DNA of 47,134 nucleotides from Brachybacterium avium (GCF_002216795.1 NZ_CP022318.1:1-47134), one strand, 5' to 3'; positions 8,173-15,950 are shown, counted from the first letter of the stretch. Translations and numbers: made by a program. The notes: generated by a model from the letters alone, not told the origin.

Positions 8173-8739
8173 ATGCCCATCCCCACGCGCCTGGCGATCG
8201 ACGGACTCTCCGTCCGCGCCTACGGCCGCCTCGACCTTCTCGAGACCCGGCTGGTCCACATCCTCGGATCCCTGGACCCCACCCCTCACGGCACGCGCGT
8301 CGCCGAGCACGCCGCGCTGGCCGTGGTCGAGCGCAGCGACAGCTGCGTGCTGCTGCACGACGGCCCCGGCATCGCCGGCGCCGCGCTCGATGCACTCACC
8401 CTGAGCGCCCCCGACCGCGCAGTCGTCATCGCCCGGCGCGGCGTCACCCCATGGCACGAGACGCTCGCCTCGAGCGGGGCCCTGGTGCTCGAAGGACCCG
8501 CCAGTCGCCTCCTCGCACATCTCGCCGACGCGGCGCTCGTCATCGAGCAGGCGCACTCCGCCCTCCCCCACTCGCCACGCATCGCCTGCGTGCCCGGTCC
8601 GATCCTGACCGCCGGCACCGCAGGCTCCAACGCACTCCTGGTGCGTCCCGACGTCGAGATCGTCCCCGAGCTCGACCAGTGGGCGCGGCGCCTCCACTAC
8701 ACCGCGCAGCGGCCCCGTCAGTACAAGATCGCGGACTAG
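8173..8739 (+). CDS. hypothetical protein, 188 aa
   Basis: Starts at ATG 8173 after GACAGGAGG. The product is an alpha/beta soluble protein with hydrophobic strands (HAALAVVERSDSCVLLHDG, DRAVVIARRG, GALVLEGPASRLLAHL). No P-loop, HTH or membrane segment is recognised. Its position between two nonamer arrays and upstream of parA suggests a role in replication or partition; no family can be named. Confidence 0.65.
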   Translation: MPIPTRLAIDGLSVRAYGRLDLLETRLVHILGSLDPTPHGTRVAEHAALAVVERSDSCVLLHDGPGIAGAALDALTLSAPDRAVVIARRGVTPWHETLASSGALVLEGPASRLLAHLADAALVIEQAHSALPHSPRIACVPGPILTAGTAGSNALLVRPDVEIVPELDQWARRLHYTAQRPRQYKIAD

Positions 8740-8750
8740 TCATCCCTTGA

Positions 8751-8871
8751 ATGCACTAATCGCGGCACGTGCACTACCTGCACTATCGATGGTGCGTGCA
8801 TCGCTCTCCACCTGCCCGTGCGTGCTGTGCACCGCCTGCACGGTTCGCACTAGTGCACACAGTGATATAAC
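8751..8871 (+). promoter_or_regulatory. par promoter and nonamer array 2 (candidate centromere/operator)
   Basis: NNGCACTNN-type units start at 8751, 8769, 8778 and 8796, all on one 9-bp register. A second 9-bp block begins at 8827, 8836 and 8845. The second block overlaps a promoter: TTCGCA (8844-8849), 16 bp, TATAAC (8866-8871), then GAGAGGAG and the parA ATG at 8895. An overlap of repeats and promoter in front of parA is typical of an autoregulated partition operon with its centromere. Confidence 0.65.
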
Positions 8872-8894
8872 CTGTTTCCATCGAGAGGAGCCCC

Positions 8895-9665
8895 ATGGCC
8901 GTCTACACCAGCGCCCTGCCCAAGGGCGGGTCCACGAAGACCAGTACCGCAGCCGAGATCGCCCTGGCCCTGGCGCGCCGCGGCCTCCGAGTCCTCGCCA
9001 TCGACCTCGACCAGCAGGGCAACCTGTCTACCCGCCTGGGGATCACCCCGGAGACGCCCATCGAAGCGACCGCCGCCGAGGTGCTGGATGCCTCCGCCAC
9101 CCTGTGGGAAGCGGCCGAGCCGGCGCCGACCGCGCAGGGTGTCGACGTAATCGTCGGAGCCCACGACCTGACCGCCCTCGAGGAGCAGCCGCCGCCGGAC
9201 CTGGTCACCAGCCTGCGTGACATGCTGCCGACGGTGGGGGGCCGGTGGGACCACGTCGTCATCGACACGCCCCCGAACGTCGGTGCCCTGACCATGGCGG
9301 GACTCGCCGCCGCCGATCACGTGATCGTCAGCCTGCAGGCCGCCACCGAGGCGTACGACCAGCTCGACCGCCTCGAGGCCGTGATCGCCGAGCGCTTGAC
9401 GCGCCGCATCCGCCCCGGCCTGCAGATCAGCGCTGTCGTCCCGGCCATGGTCGACTCCCGCCGCCTGCTCGATCGGGAGATCCTCGAGCTCCTCGCGCAG
9501 CGCTACGGCGATCGCGTCACGCCGCCGGTGCGGCAGGCCGTCGCCGTGCGCGACGCCTACACCGCCGGCATGGGCGTGAGCGTCTATGACCCCGACAGCG
9601 CGGTCGCCGCCGACTACCGCGCCGCGACCGATCACCTGCTCAACCTCACGATGGGAGCCCACTGA
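8895..9665 (+). CDS. parA: ParA partition ATPase
   Basis: A 256-residue ParA/Soj-type ATPase without an N-terminal HTH, the short type. The deviant Walker A LPKGGSTKTS is at residues 8-17, the switch I-like region is DLDQQGNLSTRLG, Walker B is HVVIDTPPNVG, and the C-terminal region is RQAVAVRDAYTAGMGVSVYD. It drives plasmid segregation by ATP-dependent nucleoid binding. It is the first gene of an operon with overlapping junctions (TGATG to the next gene). Type Ib ParA proteins are partnered by RHH centromere-binding proteins, which fits the next gene. Confidence 0.9.
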   Translation: MAVYTSALPKGGSTKTSTAAEIALALARRGLRVLAIDLDQQGNLSTRLGITPETPIEATAAEVLDASATLWEAAEPAPTAQGVDVIVGAHDLTALEEQPPPDLVTSLRDMLPTVGGRWDHVVIDTPPNVGALTMAGLAAADHVIVSLQAATEAYDQLDRLEAVIAERLTRRIRPGLQISAVVPAMVDSRRLLDREILELLAQRYGDRVTPPVRQAVAVRDAYTAGMGVSVYDPDSAVAADYRAATDHLLNLTMGAH

Positions 9666-10263
9666 TGGCCAAGCCCAAGCGACGCAGCCTCTCCGAGCGC
9701 AACGCGGAGGCGATCGCCGGCGCCGTCGACGACACGTCGACCCATGAGGACGGGGAGCGGAGCAGCCCCCCACGCCCGAGGCGCCCGCACCGGCTCGGGC
9801 AGAGCGCCCCGCGGCCGTGAGCCCCGCGCCGCCGGCCTCCGAGGAGCCCACCCGCCGCAGCAGCGTCTATCTCACGCCGGAGGACCTGCGTGACGTGCGC
9901 TCGGCGTACATCGTCGACTTCGACCACCGGCCCGGCTCGCCGGGAAGCTTCGGCCTGTGGGCCGCCGGCGCCATCGGCGAGCTCGCCGCCCTCACCGTCG
10001 AAGAGCGCCAGACCGTTCGAGAGAGACTCGGCCTCGCGGGCGCCGGCGCGAACCGCTCCCAGCAGCTCCTCGTCCCCGACGACGTCGCGGATGCCGTCGG
10101 GGACGCCATGCGTCAGGACCGGCTCGCCGGCGTCGTCGACCGCTCCCGCAGCGTCTTCTACAGCTACGCCCTGCGCTGGCAGGCTCGGGAAGCAGCCCGC
10201 CGCGCCGGAATGGACCAGCTGCCCGAGCCTCCGGCTCGCCTGCCACGATTGGATCTGCGATGA
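9665..10263 (+). CDS. partition RHH protein (ParB-type centromere-binding), probably split by a frameshift
   Basis: From ATG 9665, overlapping the parA stop, the frame codes MAKPKRRSLSERNAEAIAGA and stops at 9820. A second frame, with a GTG at 9817, continues to 10263 (STSVYL-like SSVYLTPEDLRDVRSAYIVDF, then GSFGLWAAGAIGELA). Read in that second frame, the sequence just upstream of 9817 is an Ala/Pro linker that joins the two parts if the C run near 9766 had 7 rather than 6 bases. The basic arm, linker and strand-helix-helix order fits an RHH centromere-binding protein of about 200 residues. Alternatively these are two coupled genes (GTGA overlap). Confidence 0.65.
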
Positions 10264-10403
10264 ACGCCGCCGACAACGCCGACGCACGACGGAGCGTCGT
10301 CGAAGACGAGCTCTCCCTCCTCCTGCTCGATCCCTCGCACGAGGACAGTCGAGGCGAGCCCGCTCGCGCGGACCTCAACGACGTCCCTGACGAGCTGCGC
10401 TAG
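10260..10403 (+). CDS. small acidic protein of the par operon, 47 aa
   Basis: ATG 10260 overlaps the stop of the RHH gene (ATGA). The peptide is acidic and helical (SVVEDELSLLLLDP, ADLNDVPDELR). Position and overlap support a real third gene of the partition operon. Function unknown. Confidence 0.5.
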   Translation: MNAADNADARRSVVEDELSLLLLDPSHEDSRGEPARADLNDVPDELR

Positions 10404-10451
10404 AGCACAGACCCTCCGCCTTGCGGAGCCGGACCGCTGCGCGGGGATGGA

Positions 10452-10500
10452 ATGCACCATGTGCATCGTTCGCACTTCAGCTCGCAGTGCGAGCGATGCA
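10452..10500. repeat. nonamer array 6 merged with a 15-bp hairpin
   Basis: Nonamers in register at 10452, 10461 and 10470 (ATGCACCAT, GTGCATCGT, TCGCACTTC). The last two form the left arm of a 15-bp stem (10462-10476 with 10486-10500, one G.T pair, 9-nt loop). It follows the par operon and may be an operator, a terminator, or both. Confidence 0.55.
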
Positions 10501-10590
10501 TTGCGCAGTGACCAGCCAACCCTGCCACGTCGCCAGATCGGTAGGGGAGAGAGGTGCGCAGTGTGCTCCATGCCGAGGTGACGGGCCCCC

Positions 10591-10643
10591 GGGGTGCTGG
10601 ATCGGGGGATCTTGACGCACTGGTGGGGGAGGAGCACACCCGG
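10591..10643 (+). repeat. orphan left arm of the type II leader repeat
   Basis: These bases are identical or nearly so to the left arms at 15951 and 27140 (GGGGTGCTGGATCGGGGGAT and so on). Here the central hairpin and right arm are missing. The repeat ends in GGAGGAGCACACCCGG and supplies the ribosome-binding site of the gene at 10644. Confidence 0.75.
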
Positions 10644-10838
10644 GTGGAGACCCCCTGCTGCACCTTCTGCGGCCACGCGGGCTCCATCACCCTCACCGAC
10701 GAGGAGTTCGCCGACCTCGAGGCCGGCGCCGCCATCCAGGACGCCGCCGGACGACTGCCCCGCGCGGTCCGCGAGCAGTTCATCTCCGGGATCCACACGG
10801 AGTGCTGGGACTCCCTCTTCGGAGACCTCGAGGACTGA
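10644..10838 (+). CDS. small zinc-ribbon-like protein, 64 aa
   Basis: A longer open frame begins at 10554, but it reads through the repeat at 10591-10643. I choose GTG 10644, nine bases after GGAGGAG. The peptide has CCTFCGHAG, an acidic helix (LTDEEFADLEAGAAIQDAAG) and REQFISGIHTECWDSLF, so two Cys/His pairs could hold one zinc. Proteins of this look are common on actinobacterial phages and plasmids; no function is known to me. A strong terminator follows. Confidence 0.65.
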   Translation: METPCCTFCGHAGSITLTDEEFADLEAGAAIQDAAGRLPRAVREQFISGIHTECWDSLFGDLED

Positions 10839-10841
10839 CCA

Positions 10842-10869
10842 AGCGGAGCCCTTCCAGGAGGGCTCCGCT
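10842..10869 (+). terminator. terminator hairpin
   Basis: A perfect 10-bp stem AGCGGAGCCC/GGGCTCCGCT with an 8-nt loop, four bases after the stop at 10838. It is followed by CTGTCCTG, with no U run. Confidence 0.7.
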
Positions 10870-11121
10870 CTGTCCTGAAACGGAACTCGCGTGGCTCGTG
10901 CTGTCTGTGGAGCACTCCGTGCTCCGCGGAACGGCGCGAGCGGCTTCGCCACTGTCGCACGCACCGTGCTTTCTTGCCTGCTGAGGCCCCGCGCTGCGGG
11001 CGGTGTTCTGCGGCGGTCAAAGCTCCGCCTTCGCTCCGCTTCCCGCCACGTCGGCGGGGCTTCCAGCGTGGTCACCAAGCTGCTGCAGGCCCTCTCAGTC
11101 TACTCCGAGAGGGGACCCCGA

Positions 11122-11214
11122 GTGTCAACCCACGTGCAGGTCATGAGCCACTTTTTACCCTCGCAAGCTCGGGCGAAAAAGTCGCCCAAGACCTGCACTC
11201 TTCGGGGTTGACAC
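11122..11214 (+). promoter_or_regulatory. structured leader, diverged member of the leader family
   Basis: Three nested inverted repeats: GTGTCAACCC/GGGTTGACAC (11122-11131, 11205-11214), TGCAGGTC/GACCTGCA (11135-11142, 11190-11197), and an inner imperfect stem ACTTTTTACCC with GGGCGAAAAAGT around TCGCAAGCTC. It sits in a 430-bp gene-free stretch (10870-11301) that also holds other GC hairpins. It precedes the ATG at 11302 and its CGAAGGAGCACACC site. Confidence 0.65.
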
Positions 11215-11301
11215 CCACCCCGCTTCGGAGTCCCCAAAGGGGAGGTCCCGCAACAGCGGGGTCGCCAGGCGCTACCGCGCCAACAACCGAAGGAGCACAC
11301 C

Positions 11302-12225
11302 ATGACCCAGACCAATCTCACGCCCGCGCAGTTCGCGGCCTACACGCTCGCATCGCTGATGGAGCCGCTGCCTCGCGGCTTCATCCTCGTCAGCACCGGC
11401 AGGGGCGGTCTGTCCGCCATCTCCGGTGTCGATCCCGACGCCGAGTACCCGGCCGTTCCGCCCACGCACGAGTACTCGCAACTGGTCGGGCACGAGGTGG
11501 TGCTCACGGTCGTCAACGAGAGCGGGCTCAAGGCCGCGGTGCAGGACGTCGAGACCGTCGTCCGCCGGCTCGACGGGATCAACATCGCCGCCACCATCCT
11601 CGCCTCGGGCGAGTACCTGATGGACCTCGAGACCAAGCGCACCACAACGCTCGAGGCCGCCAGTGCATCGCTGCCGGCCTCGCTCGGCCGACCCACCGAG
11701 CTGCGGCGGTGGGCACCGGTTCGCGGCCTCGCCTTCGAGCCGATCGAGCCGGACGTCGGCGCGGTCGACACCGAGACGGTCGTGGACGCATGGGTCCACA
11801 CCGTCGTCACCGGGCGTCGTCCCGACCAGGCACTGGTCGGGCAGATCGCCGCGGCGATCAGCGACTCGTCTACGCGAGACCAGTTGCTGCTGGCCGTCGC
11901 CCGGCTCGGGTTCGACGAGCTCGACGACGCCAGCGCCGACGAGGACGTCATGGCCGCGCTGCTGGGCGGACGCGGTCGCCCGCTGGGCGAACAGCTCGTC
12001 ACCGGAGCACTCGCGGCTCAGTACGTGGCCGCTCACACCACCGACATGCAGGCGGCCGCGCTGCTGTACGCGCAGTCCAGCCTGCTGCTGTGGAGCGAGG
12101 CCCGCGCTCGCGCCGCACTGCACGCGGCCGAGACCGCGCTGCTGTACGACCGCTCGTGCTCGCTCGCGAACACGGCACACGCGCTCGTGAACACCCTGAT
12201 GTACCCGGACTGGTTCACCGGCTGA
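11302..12225 (+). CDS. hypothetical protein, 307 aa (possibly DUF4192-like)
   Basis: Starts at ATG 11302 after CGAAGGAGCACACC. It is an all-cytoplasmic protein with alternating strands and helices. The C-terminal half (STRDQLLLAVARLGFDEL, then helical repeats up to the Trp/Phe end) recalls the DUF4192 layout, but the resemblance is weak and could be chance. It is the largest cassette gene apart from the ParB-like one and stands alone between a folded leader and two tandem terminators. Confidence 0.7.
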   Translation: MTQTNLTPAQFAAYTLASLMEPLPRGFILVSTGRGGLSAISGVDPDAEYPAVPPTHEYSQLVGHEVVLTVVNESGLKAAVQDVETVVRRLDGINIAATILASGEYLMDLETKRTTTLEAASASLPASLGRPTELRRWAPVRGLAFEPIEPDVGAVDTETVVDAWVHTVVTGRRPDQALVGQIAAAISDSSTRDQLLLAVARLGFDELDDASADEDVMAALLGGRGRPLGEQLVTGALAAQYVAAHTTDMQAAALLYAQSSLLLWSEARARAALHAAETALLYDRSCSLANTAHALVNTLMYPDWFTG

Positions 12226-12234
12226 GCCGGCAAC

Positions 12235-12290
12235 GCGGGACGGGCCTCCCCGGCCCGTCCCGCAGTGCCCGCCCCCTCCGGGGCGGGCAC
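12235..12290 (+). terminator. tandem terminator hairpins
   Basis: Two perfect hairpins in a row: 12235-12263 (12-bp stem, TCCCC loop) and 12265-12290 (11-bp stem GTGCCCGCCCC/GGGGCGGGCAC, CTCC loop), ten bases after the stop codon. Confidence 0.75.
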
Positions 12291-12442
12291 TTCCGTGCTG
12301 CGCACGTCCTCGCGCTCCGCGCGAGCGAGGGGAGGGGCGACCCGTGCTGCCTTGCGAGCATTATGCGCAGACGCTCCGCGCCTGCGAGCTGTCGCTGCGG
12401 GCAACCCTGGCCGCCCCTCCCCAAGGCACTCGCTCCGCTCGT

Positions 12443-12478
12443 ACGCACCCTCTGCACTACGCGCACTGGACGCACTAT
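12443..12478. repeat. nonamer array 3
   Basis: Four consecutive nonamers at 12443, 12452, 12461 and 12470 (ACGCACCCT, CTGCACTAC and two more fitting NNGCACNNN). A weaker copy is in register at 12425. It is upstream of the structured leader at 12613. Confidence 0.7.
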
Positions 12479-12612
12479 CCCTGTGGCCGTCCCCGATGAC
12501 CACAGACATCGCACACTTCCGGGCGACGGCTCGCGCCGCCGCCTGATGGCGCCTGGCTCCGCCGGCCACTCACCTCGAGGCGCCGACTACCGCCTCGAGG
12601 CCCCTTGATTCT

Positions 12613-12797
12613 CCCCGTCCTCCTGGGCTTTCCACTGTGCACGCTCCTCGCTGCGCGCAACCCCGCTGCGCGGGGCCGGCTGCACCGGGAACTTCCCGAC
12701 GCGCTGCGCTTATATCGCCGGGAACTTCCCGCCTTGCCGCCCTGCGGGTGCACTCCGCTCGATCACTGCGCCGTTCAAAAGCACCAGGAGGACGGGG
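12613..12797 (+). promoter_or_regulatory. type I structured leader, copy A (185 nt)
   Basis: Outer arms CCCCGTCCTCCTGG (12613-12626) and CCAGGAGGACGGGG (12784-12797) are perfectly complementary over 14 bp. Inside are a CCCCG-CTGCG-CGGGG hairpin and the core hairpin at 12687-12730, with arms GGGAACTTCCCG and CGGGAACTTCCC around GCGCTGCGCTTATATCGC. Copies B and C (14114, 16715) keep length and fold. It precedes the 58-residue gene at 12837. Confidence 0.75.
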
Positions 12798-12836
12798 AAA
12801 AAATGATCCCGGCCCCACACCACGAAGGAGCCCCAC

Positions 12837-13013
12837 ATGAGCACCAACGACACCACCACGCACACCGCCGAGGTGCTCGAGATCGGCAACTACATCCACG
12901 AGATGGGCCACCGGCCCGTGTGCTCGTGCGGATGGGTCGACCGCCTGTACCCGATGGGCTACCTGGACACGGCCCAGGCCGCCGCCGCCCGGCACACCGC
13001 CCGCGAGCACTGA
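12837..13013 (+). CDS. small CxC/His protein, 58 aa
   Basis: ATG 12837 follows CACGAAGGAG. The peptide contains HEMGHRPVCSCGWVDRLYPM and ends AAARHTAREH, a Cys-x-Cys-Gly-Trp plus His pattern found in many very small actinophage and plasmid proteins. That pattern suggests a single metal site. It is the first gene of a three-gene cassette (next starts at 13054 and 13539) behind the type I leader copy A. Function unknown. Confidence 0.65.
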   Translation: MSTNDTTTHTAEVLEIGNYIHEMGHRPVCSCGWVDRLYPMGYLDTAQAAAARHTAREH

Positions 13014-13053
13014 CCTCCCCAACCCCCGCGCTACAGCCGAAGGAGCACACACC

Positions 13054-13488
13054 ATGACCCCCACGACCCTTGATCGCGGTCTCGCCCTGACCGTCGCCCT
13101 CCGCCTCGACCGCTCCCACGAGCAGTGCGCCGCGTGGATCGAGTCCGCCGACCGCGTCTGCGGCCGCGACGCGCTCCGGCCGTGGCTGTGCAAGCGGCAC
13201 GAGACCGTCGCAAAGCGCCGTCTCGAGAAGGAAGTCGCCCAAGAGAAGGCTCAGGCCGAGCAGGCTCGTCAGCGCGCCGAGGAGCAGCGCCCCGCACGCG
13301 AGGCACGCCTCGCCCAGATCAACGCCCGCCTCGACCAGATCGACCCCTTCCGCGCAGACGGCAACGCAGACACGGCCGCCATGTGCGCGCCGCTGAGCCA
13401 GCGCCTCCCCTCCGACACCCGGATCGCGGAGCTCGCCCGGCTGTACCGCGAACGCGACGCCCTGATGCGCACCCTTCGCACCCACTGA
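13054..13488 (+). CDS. hypothetical protein with Cys cluster and coiled coil, 144 aa
   Basis: ATG 13054 follows CCGAAGGAGCACACACC. Residues 20-50 hold three Cys and a His (EQCAAWIESADRVCGRD, LCKRHE), a likely small metal-binding knuckle. Residues 50-100 are a charged coiled coil (KRRLEKEVAQEKAQAEQARQ). The tail (SDTRIAELARLYRERDALMR) is helical. No known family; no membrane segments. Confidence 0.65.
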   Translation: MTPTTLDRGLALTVALRLDRSHEQCAAWIESADRVCGRDALRPWLCKRHETVAKRRLEKEVAQEKAQAEQARQRAEEQRPAREARLAQINARLDQIDPFRADGNADTAAMCAPLSQRLPSDTRIAELARLYRERDALMRTLRTH

Positions 13489-13538
13489 TCCTCGGCCACA
13501 GGCACCCGCACCCGGCCCGCCTCGAAAGGACACCACCC

Positions 13539-13910
13539 ATGAGCACCACCGACACCACCACCGCCGCCGACCTCCGCGCCGCCCGCGCCGGACTCCACAC
13601 GGCACGGGAAGCAATGCAGGCCACCCGCGCCGCCCACGACCTTCTGGAACGCGCCGAGCACGCGCTGCTCGACCTGGCCTCCACCTGGGACACCCGCCGC
13701 GCCTGGCGACTCGCTCGCCTCATCCAGCGCTACAGCGACCGCGCCTTCGCCGTCGGCCGCCGGCTCGACGCTCCGAACGACGCCTTCGTCGCCCTCCGCC
13801 GGGTGATCGACCTGAGCCCGTCCGCCGCCCGGAACGCCCGCAGCGTGGCCCGCTCCAACGGCGTCGACGTGACCGCGGACGCCGATCACTGGTCCTACCC
13901 GATCCGGTGA
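13539..13910 (+). CDS. hypothetical helical protein, 123 aa
   Basis: ATG 13539 follows CGAAAGGACACCACCC; a longer open frame upstream has no supported start. The protein is almost all helix and Ala/Arg-rich (LHTAREAMQATRAAHDLLER, LARLIQRYSDRAFAVGRRL), with a short polar end. No recognised domain. It is the last gene of the cassette, ten bases before a perfect terminator. Confidence 0.6.
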   Translation: MSTTDTTTAADLRAARAGLHTAREAMQATRAAHDLLERAEHALLDLASTWDTRRAWRLARLIQRYSDRAFAVGRRLDAPNDAFVALRRVIDLSPSAARNARSVARSNGVDVTADADHWSYPIR

Positions 13911-13919
13911 CCACCCACC

Positions 13920-13945
13920 GGGCCGGGGCCGTCGCGCCCCGGCCC
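13920..13945 (+). terminator. terminator hairpin
   Basis: A perfect 10-bp stem GGGCCGGGGC/GCCCCGGCCC with a 6-nt loop right after the stop at 13910. Confidence 0.7.
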
Positions 13946-13988
13946 GGGCCGCGCGAACGGAACTCGCTGCGCTCGTGCCCTGCCGATG

Positions 13989-14033
13989 CCGCACTCCGTG
14001 CCGCCGATGCACTCCGTGCAGCTCGGGCACTGC
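13989..14033. repeat. nonamer array 7 (degenerate)
   Basis: In a strict 9-bp register, units at 13989, 14007 and 14025 fit NNGCACTNN (CCGCACTCC, ATGCACTCC, GGGCACTGC). The two between (13998, 14016) are GTGC-containing. It lies 80 bp before leader copy B. Confidence 0.5.
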
Positions 14034-14113
14034 CCCGATGGGCAGCACCCTGACGGCCGCCGGCTCCGCCGGCCCTCACCGATCCGGGCCCGCCCGGATC
14101 GGCCCTCCATGTT

Positions 14114-14298
14114 CCCCGTCCTCCTGGGCTTTCCACTGTGACCTCTCCGCCACTGCGCACAACCCCGCTGCGCGGGGCCGGCAGCGCCGAGAACTTCCCG
14201 ACGCGCTGCGCTTACTTCGCCGGGAACTTCTCGGCCCCCCGCCCTCCGGGTGCGCTCCGCGGCTCCGGGGCCCGTTCACAAGCACCAGGAGGACGGGG
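14114..14298 (+). promoter_or_regulatory. type I structured leader, copy B (185 nt)
   Basis: Same 14-bp outer arms as copy A (14114-14127, 14285-14298) and the same 185-nt span. The CCCCG-CTGCG-CGGGG hairpin is present. The core hairpin at 14189-14232 has arms GAGAACTTCCCG and CGGGAACTTCTC around GCGCTGCGCTTACTTCGC. It is followed by GGAAAAAACGATCCCGG and the SD of the ParB-like gene. Confidence 0.75.
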
Positions 14299-14336
14299 AA
14301 AAAACGATCCCGGCCACTGGCCGAAAGGAGCACACC

Positions 14337-15647
14337 ATGACCACCACCGACACCACGCGCACGCTCGTGCACGTCGACCCCGCCAGCATCGTGCTGGACA
14401 CCAACGTCCGCACTGACGCCCGCCTCGACAAGGACTTCGTCGCCTCCATCCGCGACCACGGCGTCATGCAGCCCGTCGTCGGCTACCGCGACCAGGACGG
14501 AGCCGTGCACGTCCTGCAGGGGCAGCGCCGCACCCTCGCCGCCGTCGAGACCCAGCGCGAGATCATCCCCGTCTACCTCGCCGAGACCCCGGACGAGGCC
14601 GGACGGATCATCACGCAGATGGTCGAGAACGACCAGCGCACCGGCTTCACCGACGCCGAGCGCGCCGACGGCTACGAGCAGCTGTCCCTGCTCGGCCTCA
14701 CCGCCGCCCAGATCGCCAAGCGCACCCACAGCCGCAAGGAGAGCGTCCAGCAGGGCCTCGCCGCGCGCCAGAGCCAGACCGCCCGTGATCACCTCGCTTC
14801 CGGCTTCACCATCGAGCAGGCCGCAGTCCTCGCCGAGTTCGACGACGACGAGGAGGCCGTCGAGTCTCTCGTCGCGGCCACCCAGCGCGGCACTTTCGAC
14901 CACACCGCCTCCCGCCTGCGCCAGAAGCGCGAGGCAGCCCGAGCGGTCGCCGCAGAGACCGACCGTCTGACCGCCGAGGGCACCACCGTCCTCGACCAGG
15001 CCCCGTGGGACTACTACTACGACGGTCGCGGACCCGCCGCCCCGCTCCGCGCCCTCGGCATCGACGAGGAGCAGCACGCGACCTGCCCCGGCCGCGCCGT
15101 CATCGTCGTCGCCACCTGGGCGGGCGAAGCCCAGACGGAGGAGGTCTGCACCGACTGGAAGGCCAACGGGCACGAGAACCGCCAGGCCGTCGCCGGGACC
15201 AGCGGCCCCCTCGACGAGGACGAGAAGGCCGAGCGCCGCCGCGTCATCGAGAACAACAAGGAGTGGCGCGCGGCCACCGAGGTGCGCCGCGACTGGCTGT
15301 GCACCCTCGCCCAGCGCAAGAGCGCCCCGAAGGACGCCGCGGTCACCCTGGCACGACTCCTCGCCCAGGCCCCCAGCCGCGTCCAGGACGGCATGAACGA
15401 CCGCAAGGGCATCACCGCCGAGATCCTCGGGGAGCAGTGGAGGACCAGCGCCCCGGCCAGCAGTGCCCGCGCCAGCGTCTACGCCCTCACCATCGCCCTC
15501 GCAGGCATCGAGGTCATCTACGCCGACGTGCACACCTGGCGGAACATGACCGACACCGACCTCGACTACCTCGCCGTTCTCGTCGCCTGGGGCTACACCC
15601 CCTGCGACCTCGAACAGGGCCTGCTCGACGCCCGCGCCGACCAGTGA
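14337..15647 (+). CDS. ParB/RepB/Spo0J-like nuclease-domain protein
   Basis: A 436-residue protein from ATG 14337 (CCGAAAGGAGCACACC site). The N-terminal ParB-like domain has NVRTDARLDKDFVASIRDHG, then VVGYRDQDGAVHVLQGQRR (the GxxRR-type motif) and the helical QMVENDQRTGFTDAERADGY. A ParB-type HTH follows (LGLTAAQIAKRTHSRKESVQ). The C-terminal half is acidic and novel. It is not next to parA, so it is probably not the partition protein. Such ParB-like proteins are frequent in plasmid leading regions, next to ssb-type genes. Confidence 0.8.
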   Translation: MTTTDTTRTLVHVDPASIVLDTNVRTDARLDKDFVASIRDHGVMQPVVGYRDQDGAVHVLQGQRRTLAAVETQREIIPVYLAETPDEAGRIITQMVENDQRTGFTDAERADGYEQLSLLGLTAAQIAKRTHSRKESVQQGLAARQSQTARDHLASGFTIEQAAVLAEFDDDEEAVESLVAATQRGTFDHTASRLRQKREAARAVAAETDRLTAEGTTVLDQAPWDYYYDGRGPAAPLRALGIDEEQHATCPGRAVIVVATWAGEAQTEEVCTDWKANGHENRQAVAGTSGPLDEDEKAERRRVIENNKEWRAATEVRRDWLCTLAQRKSAPKDAAVTLARLLAQAPSRVQDGMNDRKGITAEILGEQWRTSAPASSARASVYALTIALAGIEVIYADVHTWRNMTDTDLDYLAVLVAWGYTPCDLEQGLLDARADQ

Positions 15648-15653
15648 CCGACC

Positions 15654-15682
15654 GGTCCGCCCCGCCCCGCGCGGGGCGGACC
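15654..15682 (+). terminator. terminator hairpin
   Basis: A perfect 11-bp stem GGTCCGCCCCG/CGGGGCGGACC with a 7-nt loop, seven bases after the stop at 15647. Confidence 0.7.
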
Positions 15683-15866
15683 GCCCTCGGCGGGACCGCC
15701 GAGCCGAGCGGCCGCGCCGTCCCGGCGCGCAGCACCCTCCCCACGACGCACAGCGTCGAGCGGCGAACCCGGCGCCGGTGGACGGAGCCACCGCACCGGT
15801 CGCCGGCCCCTCCGGGCCGGCACCGGCCGCGGCCACCCCGCAGACGGGCCGACCGCGACTCACTCT

Positions 15867-15902
15867 CTGCACTCCACGCACCATGTGCACTACCTGCACT
15901 AA
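15867..15902. repeat. nonamer array 4
   Basis: Four consecutive nonamers at 15867, 15876, 15885 and 15894 (CTGCACTCC, ACGCACCAT and two TGCACTA units), followed by TGGTGCG in inverted sense. It lies 49 bp before the type II leader. Confidence 0.75.
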
Positions 15903-15950
15903 TGGTGCGGCGGCTTCCCGCCGGCGGAGCTTGCCTCCTTCGCCCTGCCC

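Noticed and set aside
8068..8871. CRISPR array
   Set aside because: The repeats are 9 bp, degenerate and without unique spacers of 30-40 bp; no cas gene is present anywhere.
10974..12608. A 544-codon plus-strand frame through the leader and the 307-aa gene
   Set aside because: Arg/Pro/Ala-rich out-of-frame translation; it runs across a structured leader and tandem terminators and lacks a start with RBS.
12801..13057. Leader peptide starting at ATG 12801 inside leader copy A (AGGAGG at good spacing)
   Set aside because: The matching position in copies B and C is ACG, and the frame runs into the downstream gene, so it is not conserved.
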